This document shows, piece by piece, positions 1 to 10,509 of a stretch of DNA of 64,000 bases. The first letter of the stretch is position 1. Each line of letters opens with the position of its first letter. The notes below the pieces were generated by a model. The model was not told the DNA's origin and made no database searches. It saw only the letters and a list, made by a program, of their open reading frames with translations. This stretch comes from Oscillatoriales cyanobacterium PMM_0080 (GTDB lineage Bacteria > Cyanobacteriota > Cyanobacteriia > Cyanobacteriales > Microcoleaceae), in contig CASBQF010000272.1 in the NCBI GenBank assembly GCA_949127775.1, positions 18,024-82,023 of the forward strand, written 5' to 3'. A program made the translations under genes and the position numbers.

Positions 1-407
1 CCAGTTTAATCGCTGATCGTTGAAATGCCATATCGATCGCACATACCAGGAAAAAAAAATTATCAAATTTTGTTACCATCCCCAAGGCACTTACATAAAA
101 CGCCCAATTCAAAAAACCCTCCGTATTCCCGAACCCCTTTCCTTCTACCCAACTAACAATTTAGAGCCGCACCAGCTTGTATAGAATGCTGACAGGCGAC
201 AACTAGCTCCGTTTATTGTTACTTTGGTGGAATTAGCCCACTGCTATATTAGACAAGATTGCAAAAATAACTAGGACGGGCTCTCCGGCCCATCCCACAA
301 AAAGTTTTTTTCTTTTGGAACAGGCCGGAGAGCCTGTTACAAAATTTGATTAAAATGAATTTTGCAATCTTGTCTATTGATATTTTTATCACAAAGGGTA
401 GATATTT

Positions 408-1826
408 ATGGCGAGACTGATTAAAGATCTAATTTTATACAATAATTTTTTGCTGATTCTATTGGGTGTCAGCGCATTAATTATCACTCTTTTCATATTT
501 CAAATTGCCACTAAAAGAAATTTAGGTATTACTTTTGAAAAGTGGTTTGCTGTTTTGTACATATTCATATCTCCTCACGTTAATATACCTCCTTTTAATT
601 ACCTGCATTTTATCAACGTTAGTGAAGGTGATGGTAGTACGATCGGCAAGCTTCCCTTTGTATTTTATCCCTGGATAATATTTATTTTATCCGGTAGATT
701 TATTAGCTTTTTTAAACATAAATTTGTCGAATCATTGTCATTTGTAGTGCTAAGAAATCCAGGATTTTCCCTGTATTGTTTGCTACCAGTAACATCGACA
801 CTGTGGTCGCTAGTTCCTGATATTACGCTGAAAGCTGGGATGGCATTTACAGGTTTTACTATTGTTGGTTTTTACATAGCTGCGCGATATGAGTGGCACG
901 AACTATCTGGCTTAGTCCGATGGGGCTATACTTCGATCGGTATAGTTAGTTTTTTGCGGTTCCCGACTGTGACGCGAGAATTTGCAGGAATTACCAGTCA
1001 CAAAAATTCTTTGGGCAGCATCATGGTGGTGAGTACAGCACTTTGGTATTTACACTATTGCCAAGGTGCTAAAACTCAAAAAGAACGTTGGATATCTCTA
1101 TTATTCATGTTGTTTTCATTTTATTTGGTCAGGTCTACTAGCTCTGGAGGTTCCTTAGTTAATTGTTTAATGCTCATACTTATAGTATCATCTTTAAGTA
1201 TTTTGAGTAAGTTAAAATTTCAATGGGCATTTACTTGTATTGTCGGGTTTATGGTCTTCGGTATAATTTCTAGTGTTTATATAATAGACAACTTAGAGTC
1301 AATTGTGGTCGGAGGTTTGGGCAAGGACTTGACTTTGACTGGACGCACGGAATTTTGGCCACAATTAATCGCGGCAGCCAATCAGCGTCCTTGGCTTGGC
1401 TATGGATTTGAGGGATTTTTTCAACAAGATTTAATCGGTGATAAAACCCCAGCTTATTTCATATACACTACGATTGGATTTCAACCGCGAACCGCTCATA
1501 ATGGCGCTATATCAATATTGCTATTTTTCGGTTATCCCGGATTGATACTAATCTTAACTTCTCTGTTGACTAATCTGGTTTTTGCTGTCCGGGAATTGAG
1601 CCGCCGCCCGCTATCTGAGTCGGGAGTACCGATTATTTACTTAGTTTTTATTATTTTGAATAATCTAACTGAAGGTTCTTTAGGTGATATTGGGGATGTG
1701 TGGCTTGCTTACGTGTTACTAACAGTTAGACTCAGTATCGATAGTAGCAAATCTCCATCCAGCAACCGTCGCAGTTATGGACAAGATTTGCCACCGCGAT
1801 CGGCATCCAGATTGAATCCCGATTAA
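408..1826 (+). CDS. O-antigen ligase/polymerase (Wzy-like) membrane protein
   Basis: Polytopic protein with 'GRTEFWPQLIAAANQRPWLGYGFEGF' and a later 'AHNGAISILLFFGYPG', typical of the O-antigen ligase family; polysaccharide context. Confidence 0.8.
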   Translation: MARLIKDLILYNNFLLILLGVSALIITLFIFQIATKRNLGITFEKWFAVLYIFISPHVNIPPFNYLHFINVSEGDGSTIGKLPFVFYPWIIFILSGRFISFFKHKFVESLSFVVLRNPGFSLYCLLPVTSTLWSLVPDITLKAGMAFTGFTIVGFYIAARYEWHELSGLVRWGYTSIGIVSFLRFPTVTREFAGITSHKNSLGSIMVVSTALWYLHYCQGAKTQKERWISLLFMLFSFYLVRSTSSGGSLVNCLMLILIVSSLSILSKLKFQWAFTCIVGFMVFGIISSVYIIDNLESIVVGGLGKDLTLTGRTEFWPQLIAAANQRPWLGYGFEGFFQQDLIGDKTPAYFIYTTIGFQPRTAHNGAISILLFFGYPGLILILTSLLTNLVFAVRELSRRPLSESGVPIIYLVFIILNNLTEGSLGDIGDVWLAYVLLTVRLSIDSSKSPSSNRRSYGQDLPPRSASRLNPD

Positions 1827-1945
1827 TTTGCAAAAGTTATAAATTTATATAACTATGATATACTCGGTCTATGAGCTTGGTTTTTGATTGATGTCCAAAG
1901 GCTCGAAAAGTATATTTATTTCTGACAAGGACTGAGAACTTTCTA

Positions 1946-3280
1946 ATGTTAGATAAAATAAATGCGGTTAGTCAAAAGCTCGGTCCCGGCCTCCGCCAGG
2001 TACTCGGTAATCTGGCTTGGTTGTTGACAGACCAAATTTTGCAAATGGCTCTGGGTTTGTTTGTGGGAGTCTGGGTAGCTCGATATCTGGGCCCAGCACA
2101 ATTTGGCTTAATCAATTATGCGATCGCCTTTGTTTCCCTATTTGCCTCCGTGGCGACAATGGGATTGGGTACTCTGGTAGTCCGCGATATTGCTCGCAAT
2201 CCCGAGTGCAAAGAAGAGACTCTGGGTACTGCTTTTGTCATACAATTAGTAGGTGGAATCATCACTTTACTGTTAACGGTGGCAGTGATTTCGATACAGA
2301 GTCCAAATGATGATTTAACTCGGTGGCTGGTGGGGATTATTGCCGCCGGAACGATATTTCAATCTTTTGAAACAGTAAATTTTTGGTTTCAGTCTCAAGT
2401 TCAATCTAAGTATACGGTCGTTGCTAGAAATTGTGTATCATTACTAATCGCTGCACTCAGAATCGGATTGATTCAAATCAAAGCACCGCTGATTGCTTTT
2501 GCTTGGTTGAGGTTGGGAGAGGTGGCTTTGGCTGCATTGGCGATCGCCATTATCTATCAAAGCAGAGGAAATGATTTTAAGCTGTGGCGAGTCAGTTGGG
2601 AACGAGGAAAAGAACTACTCAAAGAAAGTTGGCCGCTGGTACTATCGAGTTTGGCGGTTTTTATCTATTCCAAAATCGATCAGATTATGCTCGGTTCTGT
2701 AGACAAAACTGAGTTAGGATATTATGCAGTTGCAGTTAAACTATCGGAAGTTTGTGATTTCTTGCCCGTGATTATCGCTTCTTCTATCTTCCCCAAACTC
2801 GCACAGTTAAGAGAAAAAAATTATGGTGAATACCTAAAAAAGTTTCAAATTTACTCTGATGCTATGCTATTTTTGTGGCTAGGAGTGGCATTGCCAATCT
2901 CTTTGCTGGCTCCTTTTATCGTGCAGACGCTTTACGGCGACCAATATACAGCTTCAGCTCCGGTGCTATCTATATACGTCTGGGCTCAATTTGGGAGTAA
3001 CTTCGGCATAGCTAGAAATACCTATTTTGCCTTGGAAGGTCAATTGCGATACGGTCTTTACTTGACATTTATTGGTTCACTTTTTAATATAGTATTAAAT
3101 TCTCTACTAATTCCTAAATACGGAGCTTTTGGAGCAACAGTAGCAACTTTAATCACTTATTTCTATGTAATTATTTTGGTCAATTTTTTGATTAAAGAGT
3201 TGAGACCTTTTGGTAATTTAATCTTGCGTTCGCTCAATTTATACAAGGCGGCTTCTAGGCTAATAGGATTGGTCAAATGA
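1946..3280 (+). CDS. Polysaccharide flippase (Wzx/MATE-like oligosaccharide translocase)
   Basis: N-term 'LAWLLTDQILQMALGLFVGVWVARYLGPAQFGLINYAIAF', characteristic of RfbX/Wzx flippases. Confidence 0.9.
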   Translation: MLDKINAVSQKLGPGLRQVLGNLAWLLTDQILQMALGLFVGVWVARYLGPAQFGLINYAIAFVSLFASVATMGLGTLVVRDIARNPECKEETLGTAFVIQLVGGIITLLLTVAVISIQSPNDDLTRWLVGIIAAGTIFQSFETVNFWFQSQVQSKYTVVARNCVSLLIAALRIGLIQIKAPLIAFAWLRLGEVALAALAIAIIYQSRGNDFKLWRVSWERGKELLKESWPLVLSSLAVFIYSKIDQIMLGSVDKTELGYYAVAVKLSEVCDFLPVIIASSIFPKLAQLREKNYGEYLKKFQIYSDAMLFLWLGVALPISLLAPFIVQTLYGDQYTASAPVLSIYVWAQFGSNFGIARNTYFALEGQLRYGLYLTFIGSLFNIVLNSLLIPKYGAFGATVATLITYFYVIILVNFLIKELRPFGNLILRSLNLYKAASRLIGLVK

Positions 3281-4494
3281 TTGAAATTAAACCCAAGCTC
3301 CAACATCGATCGCACTGTCCCTATTCTGGCAAAATACTCAAACCTGTCAAAGTATTGTGGCAAGGTGCCCGCGTCTGTGTGGTGTCTGAATCTCCCGCAG
3401 GTGGCGAAATCATTGACGAGTTGAGAATTGGTCACGCCGCTAAGACTGCTTACAGCATTAACTTAGCTCAAGGAACAACTTTTAGCGATGACAATTATGC
3501 GGAAGAGTTTTTAGCAAAACCTTTGCTCCAATCTCTGCAAAACCCCCAAACCGAACAGCTAGAAATTGGTCAAGAAATCTTCAAGTCTTATCAGCGGGTA
3601 ATCGTATTAAACTGTATTGATTATCTTTACGGACACAGCCTTTTAAAGTTGCTAAACGCACAGAGGCATTTAGACTCTCACCCAGATTTTGGTGTAATTG
3701 TCATTGTTCAGAAATTTCTGAGATGGATGGTTCCAGAAGGAGTTGCCGAAGTCTGGACAGTACCTATATCCCTCAAAAATGGTCAGTGTTACTATCCCAG
3801 TTTTGGCGAGTTTGTCAGCAAACAGTTAGAACGTTTTGATGAAGTTTATGTAAGTGAAGCCTATTCTCATCCCAGTCGATTTGACATTAGTAAATTTACG
3901 GGGGTTCCCAAACATGATTTTGACGGAGAAGCATACAAAATTACTTTTGTTTGGCGGGAAGACAGGCTGTGGTGCAATAATTTGCTTTTCAAAGTTTGCC
4001 GAAAACTCAAATTGCTGCAAATTCCTTTGAGTATTCAAAATTGGAACGTGCGGAGGTTATTTACAAAAATCAGAAAACTGCTTCCAAACGCTAAGTTTGC
4101 TGTTGCAGGTTTGGGTGAAAGCACTAATTTTCCTGAGTGGATTCAAGATTTCAGGGTGGATAAATTTGATCAAAAAACTGAGCAGGAAATGTGTCAGGTT
4201 TACTCGGAAAGTCGCTTGGTAATTGGGATTCACGGTTCCAATATGCTATTACCATCGGGTCACGCTGGTATGACGATCGATATGATTGAGGAACGATGGG
4301 GGAATTTTGCTCAAGATGTTCTATATCAAGAGTCAGATCCTAGACTTGCTTCGTTTCGCTATCGATATCTACCACTTGCGACTAGCTTAAGTAACTTAGC
4401 ACATATTGCTTCAGAAATGATTCTTAAGCGATCGGATTTCTATTTTCACATGATGGGTGATTCTCTACGAAATAGTTTTGCTTCACGGATTTAA
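3277..4494 (+). CDS. Putative GT61-like glycosyltransferase / capsule protein
   Basis: 4-bp overlap with the flippase gene; C-terminal 'VIGIHGSNMLLPSGHAGMTIDMIE' resembles the GT61 'GxHGA' motif. Confidence 0.5.
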   Translation: MIEIKPKLQHRSHCPYSGKILKPVKVLWQGARVCVVSESPAGGEIIDELRIGHAAKTAYSINLAQGTTFSDDNYAEEFLAKPLLQSLQNPQTEQLEIGQEIFKSYQRVIVLNCIDYLYGHSLLKLLNAQRHLDSHPDFGVIVIVQKFLRWMVPEGVAEVWTVPISLKNGQCYYPSFGEFVSKQLERFDEVYVSEAYSHPSRFDISKFTGVPKHDFDGEAYKITFVWREDRLWCNNLLFKVCRKLKLLQIPLSIQNWNVRRLFTKIRKLLPNAKFAVAGLGESTNFPEWIQDFRVDKFDQKTEQEMCQVYSESRLVIGIHGSNMLLPSGHAGMTIDMIEERWGNFAQDVLYQESDPRLASFRYRYLPLATSLSNLAHIASEMILKRSDFYFHMMGDSLRNSFASRI

Positions 4495-4532
4495 TCAATT
4501 TCATACTTTAAATATAGCGGGAGATATAGGCA

Positions 4533-5594
4533 ATGAAAAATAGCGGTTCTGTTTATATAGTTACTGGAATGTGCTGTGATGAAGAAGGGCAGGAAAGTAA
4601 ATATCCCCAGGGATCGGATGCTAAATCTTCATCGGAAAAGTTTCAATTAGTTTACTGGCGTTGTGCGGTGGTATATTTTGCTTCCAGCGTTAGAAATAAT
4701 CCCGAAGCTCAGCATATCTTATTTACGAATACCGATCGCATTCCCAACATTGAAAGCTTTAATACTGTTGAGTTTTTCAACAAAATCGGAGTTAAAGTCG
4801 TCCAGATTCCATTTACATATCAGCCACCCATTGAATACTACCCTGCTTTCAGAAGTACGTTTTTTAAGTTTGATATTATTCAATATTTGAAAAACCATTC
4901 GGAGTCAAACGATCTCTGTATCGCTTTAGACTCTGACTGCGTGTGGATTAATTCAGCCGATCGCATAATTGCCGATATCGACAAACACGGTTTGACAACT
5001 TACGATCTTTACGAACCCGATGACAAAAAAATTAGCGGCTTGACTAGGCAGGAAATGCAGAAAATTTATGAGGAATTAGGCTATAAAGTAGATGAGCCTC
5101 CTAAGTATTTTGGTGCAGAATTTATCGTAGGAAATGGGCAGCATATTAAAATATTGTCCGAGGAAGTAGACTCAATTTGGGAGACTTGCTTGCAAAGATT
5201 TGCCGCAGGGGAGACAAAATTTAATACAGAAGAGCAGATGCTCAGCTATATTTATAATAAGCTGGGATATGCTCGCAGCAGTGGTAATGCTTACTTTAAT
5301 CGAGTGTGGACATCGCCGATAATTTATACTGCAACTGAGGCAGATTTAAAAATGGATGTGTGGCATTTGCCAGCGGAGAAAGGATTCGGGATTAAGCGAC
5401 TTTTTGCACAAGTGGCTAATCCCAACTCTTATTTTTGGAATCTGCCTGTGGGAGAACGGTTTACTAAATATGTTGCAGGTTATGTAGGAATACCAAAACG
5501 TAATATTTCTAAGACTGTGATGGATGTGTTAGACAACCGGATTTCTGGCGTAAAAAGGAGATTGGCGAAAGTCACAGGTGTTGTCAAAAATTAG
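4533..5594 (+). CDS. Putative glycosyltransferase-like protein
   Basis: Intact 353-aa ORF in operon; 'CIALDSDCVWI' is DxD-like. Confidence 0.5.
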   Translation: MKNSGSVYIVTGMCCDEEGQESKYPQGSDAKSSSEKFQLVYWRCAVVYFASSVRNNPEAQHILFTNTDRIPNIESFNTVEFFNKIGVKVVQIPFTYQPPIEYYPAFRSTFFKFDIIQYLKNHSESNDLCIALDSDCVWINSADRIIADIDKHGLTTYDLYEPDDKKISGLTRQEMQKIYEELGYKVDEPPKYFGAEFIVGNGQHIKILSEEVDSIWETCLQRFAAGETKFNTEEQMLSYIYNKLGYARSSGNAYFNRVWTSPIIYTATEADLKMDVWHLPAEKGFGIKRLFAQVANPNSYFWNLPVGERFTKYVAGYVGIPKRNISKTVMDVLDNRISGVKRRLAKVTGVVKN

Positions 5595-5612
5595 CATACT
5601 GGAGTTGTATAA

Positions 5613-6539
5613 ATGTTCGATCGCCAATTGAAGACCCCCGTCGCGTTTATTATTTTCAAACGCCCTGAAGAAACTCAGAGGGTGTTCTCCGAAATCCGTA
5701 AAGTCAAACCGTCTAAATTGTTAGTGGTTGCTGACGGGCCGCGGCCGGACAGACCGGGAGAAGACCTGCAATGTGCTGCTGCTCGGGCGATTATTGAGCA
5801 GGTGGATTGGGAATGCGAGGTTTTGAGAAATTATGCCGATCGCAATTTGGGATGTCGCGCTCGCGTTTCTAGCGGGCTAGATTGGGTGTTTGATACGGTG
5901 GAAGAGGCGATTGTTATTGAGGATGATTGCTTACCTGACAGTACATTTTTCTATTTTGCAGAAGAGTTACTCGAACGCTACCGATATGACGAACGAGTTA
6001 TGTCGATATCTGGACAAAATGTGCAATTTGGCAAGCAACGAACAGATTATAGTTACTACTTTTCTCGCTACACTCACTGCTGGAGTTGGGCGACTTGGAG
6101 GCGAGCTTGGAAACACTATGATTTAGAGATGAAGCTGTGGCCGGAAGTTCGGGATAGCAATTTTTTGATGGATATATTGGGTGATGCTCATGCTGCCAAA
6201 ATCTGGACGAAAACTTGTCAGTTGTGTTACGAAGGTACTCTTGATACTTGGGATTTTCAGTGGACGTTTGCTAGTTTTATTCAAAATGGTTTGAATATTT
6301 TGTCTAATGTCAATTTGGCTGCAAATATTGGACATGGAATGGGGGGGACTCACACGGATGATATCAATAGTCCCTACAATAATATGTCTGTTGAGCCGAT
6401 CGCCTTTCCGCTCAAACATCCTCCGTTTGTGATTCGGGATGCACAAGCCGATAACTTCACTCAGAATAGTTTATATGATTACGATCCGAAATTTGTGAAG
6501 AAAGTACAGCGAAAACTTAAACAACTTTTGAAAATGTAA
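5613..6539 (+). CDS. GNT-I-like / GT2-type glycosyltransferase
   Basis: 'PVAFIIFKRPEETQRVF', 'IVIEDDCLPDSTFF' (EDD metal site), 'WSWATWRRAWKHYD'. Confidence 0.75.
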   Translation: MFDRQLKTPVAFIIFKRPEETQRVFSEIRKVKPSKLLVVADGPRPDRPGEDLQCAAARAIIEQVDWECEVLRNYADRNLGCRARVSSGLDWVFDTVEEAIVIEDDCLPDSTFFYFAEELLERYRYDERVMSISGQNVQFGKQRTDYSYYFSRYTHCWSWATWRRAWKHYDLEMKLWPEVRDSNFLMDILGDAHAAKIWTKTCQLCYEGTLDTWDFQWTFASFIQNGLNILSNVNLAANIGHGMGGTHTDDINSPYNNMSVEPIAFPLKHPPFVIRDAQADNFTQNSLYDYDPKFVKKVQRKLKQLLKM

Positions 6540-6629
6540 GTAAAAATGTAGTTTTTTTTAGATGTCTAATTTTTTGGATGAGTCGGGAATCTGGGTATTT
6601 GTTTTGGGATTTTTATGAAAGATTTAACC

Positions 6630-6756
6630 CAATACGGTTCAATTAACACTATTTATGCCCCGGAGATCCCCCTAAATCCCCCTTAAGAAGGGGGACTTTG
6701 AGAGCATTCTCATCCCCCCGATACTAAGGGGAATCTGCCTTAAGTAAACCGTATTG
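6630..6756. mobile_element. MITE-like element, copy A
   Basis: Terminal inverted repeats CAATACGGTT...AACCGTATTG; flanking direct repeat AGATTTAACC (6620-6629 and 6757-6766); internal 'gatccccctaaatcccccttaagaagggggactttgagagcattct' shared with other copies. Confidence 0.8.
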
Positions 6757-6849
6757 AGATTTAACCGCAGAGGCCGCAGAGAGCGCAGAGGAAGAGAGAG
6801 AGGAATAATTTTGAAGTCAACTAAGGGATTTGATACTAAGGATGTTTTG

Positions 6850-8100
6850 ATGAACGTTTTGTTGGTCAGTAATTATGATGTTCAAGGTGGTGCTGCGAGG
6901 GCGACTTATCGCTTGCACAAGGGTTTGCAAGGTATTGGAGTAAATTCGGAAATTTTGGCTGGCTATAAGTCTAGTAATGATGAAACTGTACGGTTGATGC
7001 CGACCAAATTAGGGGAAAATTTTAAGAGTATCAGACCTAAATTAAATAGACTACCGTTAAAACTATATCCAAAACTAGGTCAGGTGATTTTTTCGCCGCA
7101 ATGGGTTCCTGATTCCCTAGCATTGGAAGTTGCCAAAATTAATCCTGATGTAATTAATTTGCATTGGGTTTGTGAAGGTTATATGCAGATTGAAACTTTG
7201 GCTAAGTTTAATAAGCCGATTGTTTGGACGCTACACGATATGTGGGCGTTTACGGGTGGATGTCATTACAGCGAAAGTTGCGATCGATATCTTGATGCTT
7301 GTGGTGCTTGTCCGCAACTTCACAGCACTAAAGATGCTGATATTTCTCGTTGGATTTGGCAGCGAAAAGCTGATGCTTGGCAGAATTTGGATCTGACTTT
7401 GGTAACTCCGAGTAATTGGTTGGCTGAATGCGCGAAATCTAGTTCTTTGTTGGCAAAATATCCAGTTAAAGTGATTGCTAATGGGCTAGATGCTGATGTT
7501 TATAAGCCGCTGAACCGATCGCAAGTGAGGGATAGTTTGAATTTGCCTCAACATAAACAATTGGTGTTGTTTGGGGCGATGCAGGGTACGGAGGATCGCT
7601 GGAAGGGTTTTCCGTTGCTGGTTCCGGCTTTGCAAAGTTTGAGTCAGTCGGGATGGCAGGATAGGATTGAACTTGTGGTTTTTGGGTCTTCTGAGCCGGA
7701 AAATGCGATCGATGTTGGCTTCAAAATTCATTATCTGGGTAGGTTGGAAGATGAAATTTTGGCAAAAGTTTATGCGGCGGCGGATGTGATGGTTGTACCG
7801 TCGCGCTATGAAGCTTTTGGGCAGACGGCATCGGAAGCGCTGGCTTGTGGTACGCCTGTTGTGGCTTTTGATGTGACGGGATTAAAAGATATTGTCGATC
7901 GCCACGAAAACGGTTATTTAGCTCAACCCTATGATAGCGAAGATTTGGCGCGAGGTATTACTTGGGTTTTAGAAGATGCCCAGCGACACGAAAAGCTTTG
8001 TCATAATGCTCGGATGAAAGTTGAGGCAAAGTTTACATTAGCAGTGCAAGCTCGCGAGTATCAAAAACTTTATCAAGAAGTTTGTCAAGCAGCTAAGTAA
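6850..8100 (+). CDS. Glycosyltransferase family 4 (GT-B)
   Basis: ORF track starts at 6754 inside the MITE; likely start MNVLLVSNYDVQGGAARATYRLHKGL at 6850; 'PSRYEAFGQTASEALACGTPVVAFD' GT4 signature. Confidence 0.88.
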   Translation: MNVLLVSNYDVQGGAARATYRLHKGLQGIGVNSEILAGYKSSNDETVRLMPTKLGENFKSIRPKLNRLPLKLYPKLGQVIFSPQWVPDSLALEVAKINPDVINLHWVCEGYMQIETLAKFNKPIVWTLHDMWAFTGGCHYSESCDRYLDACGACPQLHSTKDADISRWIWQRKADAWQNLDLTLVTPSNWLAECAKSSSLLAKYPVKVIANGLDADVYKPLNRSQVRDSLNLPQHKQLVLFGAMQGTEDRWKGFPLLVPALQSLSQSGWQDRIELVVFGSSEPENAIDVGFKIHYLGRLEDEILAKVYAAADVMVVPSRYEAFGQTASEALACGTPVVAFDVTGLKDIVDRHENGYLAQPYDSEDLARGITWVLEDAQRHEKLCHNARMKVEAKFTLAVQAREYQKLYQEVCQAAK

Positions 8101-8304
8101 ATATACTGGAAAAACTCAAGACTTAGGTACTCAATCTTTTAAATAAGTCGGGTATGTAGAGGCTGCTCAAATGATAAACTTTCTTTTCAATTTGTTGATA
8201 ATGTGGCAAATTAAGTTAATAATTGTATTGCGATTGTAGGCGATCGGCATGGGCGATCGCACGTGAGACAGTTGATTATTGCAAACAGCCAATTTTTAAT
8301 ATAG

Positions 8305-9213
8305 ATGAAGCAGACAAGTATAGCAGTCCTGATGACTTGCCACAACCGCAAGTCAAAGACTTTGGCCACTCTAGAGTCGCTGTTTCAGCAAAGATCGATC
8401 GATGAAATTGGACATAAAGTTTATCTAGTAGATGATGGGAGCACTGATGGCACTCGTCAAGCAGTACAGCAAACATATCCTGATGTCAAGATTTTTTCTG
8501 GGGATGGCAATTTATTTTGGAATGGAGGAATGCGTATCGCTTTTAGTGAGGCAATCAAAGACGATCCAGACTATTATCTGTGGTTGAATGACGATACGAT
8601 ACTTTATCCAGAAGCTTTAAGTTCGTTGTTAACAACCAGCCGTCAGTTATTTGAACAAGGAGCAGAAAAGGCGATCGTTGCCGGTTCAACTTGCGATCCC
8701 GATACTGGTGCTTTTACTTACGGCGGTATAGTTAAAATTACTCCGTTATTGCCCTTTAAATTTCGGTTTCTCGATCCTACAGAAGCACCTCAATCTTGTG
8801 ACAGCATGAATGGTAACTGCGTACTAATTCCTCGCAGGGTTGTTGAACTTGTTGGCAATCTCGATCCAGCCTTTATTCATTATTTATCGGATTGGGAATA
8901 CGGGCTGCGTGCTCGACAAAAAGGCTGCACAGTCTGGATAGCTCCCGGCTATCAAGGAACTTGTTCGGCCAATCCCCAAGCTACAAAAGTGGCTGCTGCT
9001 AGCATGAGTGAAGGCTTAGAAAAAATGAACCAACCGAAAGGCTTAACTTTTCAAGATGCTACTCTTCAACCGTGGGAAGAATGGAAAGTATTTGCTCAGC
9101 GTCACGGTGGTTTATTCTGGCCAATTTATTGGTTGCTACCTTACAGAAGGTTAGTTTGGTTTTCAGTTTTGAGCAAGCTGGGATTAACTAAAAACAAAAC
9201 TGAAGGTAAATAG
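8305..9213 (+). CDS. Glycosyltransferase family 2
   Basis: 'VLMTCHNRKSKTLATLESL', 'VDDGSTDGT', 'LWLNDDTI'. Confidence 0.88.
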   Translation: MKQTSIAVLMTCHNRKSKTLATLESLFQQRSIDEIGHKVYLVDDGSTDGTRQAVQQTYPDVKIFSGDGNLFWNGGMRIAFSEAIKDDPDYYLWLNDDTILYPEALSSLLTTSRQLFEQGAEKAIVAGSTCDPDTGAFTYGGIVKITPLLPFKFRFLDPTEAPQSCDSMNGNCVLIPRRVVELVGNLDPAFIHYLSDWEYGLRARQKGCTVWIAPGYQGTCSANPQATKVAAASMSEGLEKMNQPKGLTFQDATLQPWEEWKVFAQRHGGLFWPIYWLLPYRRLVWFSVLSKLGLTKNKTEGK

Positions 9214-9214
9214 G

Positions 9215-10375
9215 ATGGTAAATCGAAGTGATTTGCGTGTGGCTTGGCTGGTTCCAGAAGTAGAATTGGGTGCATATTGGCAGCCTGTATTGAGAGAGTT
9301 TACAAAAGTATTTAAGAATACTGTATTTTATACTGGTCGCGTTTGGTCTGGGTTCGATCCGATGCTACCGGGAGCATCAGCAATTCAGTTGGTAGGCGAG
9401 ACGAAGTTTGTTGAGACGACGAAGATCGAAACAGGGTACGATCGCGGTTTCATCGCAGTATCGCCCAGTATCATCGGTCATTTGCTAAAATTTAGACCTC
9501 AGATCGTTTTTCCTCAAGCTTTTTCTCTGTGGACTGTCTTGGTAGTGCTGCTAAAACCTCTCTGTGGCTGGAAAATTGCAATTATTTATGATGGTAGTTC
9601 CCCGAATACGGATTTTCGAGATTCTGGTTTTCGGACATTTGTCAGACGCATATTAGCTAAGTTTGCTGATGCTTTTGTTTCTAACAGCCAAGCCGGAAAA
9701 AGATATCTGGTAGAAGCGCTGAATGTACCGGAAGCGGCAGTTTTTACTAGAACTTATTTGGTTCCTGATGCGGAAACGCTACTGAAACCTTTGTCAGTCA
9801 ATAAGCTGGAAAATTTAGGGCTGAAGCAGCCAATTTTTTTGTATGTGGGGCGGATTACAGCTAGAAAAGGAATTAAGACGCTGTTAGAAGCTTGTGCGAT
9901 TCTCAAAAAGCAAGGATATTCTGATTATACTTTATTAATTGTTGGTAAGGGCGACCAGCAGGAGGAGTTGGAAAGTTTTATTAAGGAGCAAGATTTTCCT
10001 GAGCAAGTAAACTGGGTGGGATGGGTTGATTATGGCAGTTTGGGTACTTATTTTGAGCAAGCTGATATTTTTGTATTTCCGACTTTTGAGGATGTCTGGG
10101 GAATGGTTGTGCCGGAAGCTATGGTGTTTGGAAAACCGATATTGTGTTCTAATGGTGCTGCTTCCTGCGAGTTAGTTGTGGAAGGTGAAAATGGTTATAT
10201 TTTCGATCCTAGCAATGCTCAGGAGTTGTCGGAAAAAATGCGGATTTTTATAGATAATCCTGATTTGATTGAATCGATGGGGGAGAGTTCACGACAGCTC
10301 ATTTCTCAAAAGACTCCTGAAACAGCAGCTAAGGCTTATGTTGAAGTTACATCTTTTTTGATGGGGAAGAGATGA
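9215..10375 (+). CDS. Glycosyltransferase family 4
   Basis: 'LYVGRITARKGIKTLLEAC', 'FPTFEDVWGMVVPEAMVFGKPILCS'. Confidence 0.88.
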   Translation: MVNRSDLRVAWLVPEVELGAYWQPVLREFTKVFKNTVFYTGRVWSGFDPMLPGASAIQLVGETKFVETTKIETGYDRGFIAVSPSIIGHLLKFRPQIVFPQAFSLWTVLVVLLKPLCGWKIAIIYDGSSPNTDFRDSGFRTFVRRILAKFADAFVSNSQAGKRYLVEALNVPEAAVFTRTYLVPDAETLLKPLSVNKLENLGLKQPIFLYVGRITARKGIKTLLEACAILKKQGYSDYTLLIVGKGDQQEELESFIKEQDFPEQVNWVGWVDYGSLGTYFEQADIFVFPTFEDVWGMVVPEAMVFGKPILCSNGAASCELVVEGENGYIFDPSNAQELSEKMRIFIDNPDLIESMGESSRQLISQKTPETAAKAYVEVTSFLMGKR

Positions 10376-10427
10376 AGAAAGTTCGGCAACGGATTATGTA
10401 ACGGATTTAACGGATTCAAATTACCGA

Positions 10428-10494
10428 TTACCACCCTTCGACTTCGCTCAGGGTAAAATTACCACCCTTCGACTTCGCTCAGGGTAAAATTACC
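10428..10494. repeat. Tandem pair of hairpin repeats
   Basis: 'ttaccacccttcgacttcgctcagggtaaaa' twice head to tail; each contains CCCTTCGACTTCGCTCAGGG. Confidence 0.8.
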
Positions 10495-10509
10495 AATTAC
10501 TAATTACCA

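Noticed and set aside
247-345. Inverted 'gggctctccggcc...ggccggagagcc' near the left edge considered as a MITE
   Set aside because: A hairpin is visible, but no clear target duplication or second copy in the window; too little to call.
3163-3435. 90-aa minus-strand ORF
   Set aside because: Antisense to the flippase and next gene; no motif.
6123-6446. 107-aa minus-strand ORF
   Set aside because: Antisense within the GNT-I-like gene; composition typical of a shadow ORF.
6754-6849. N-terminal extension MRFNRRGRRERRGRERG of the GT4 ORF
   Set aside because: Begins inside the MITE and continues through a 'cgcagagg' repeat; the true start is at MNVLLVSNYD.
8223-8405. 60-aa plus-strand ORF before the GT2 gene
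   Set aside because: Overlaps the GT2 start in another frame; no signature.
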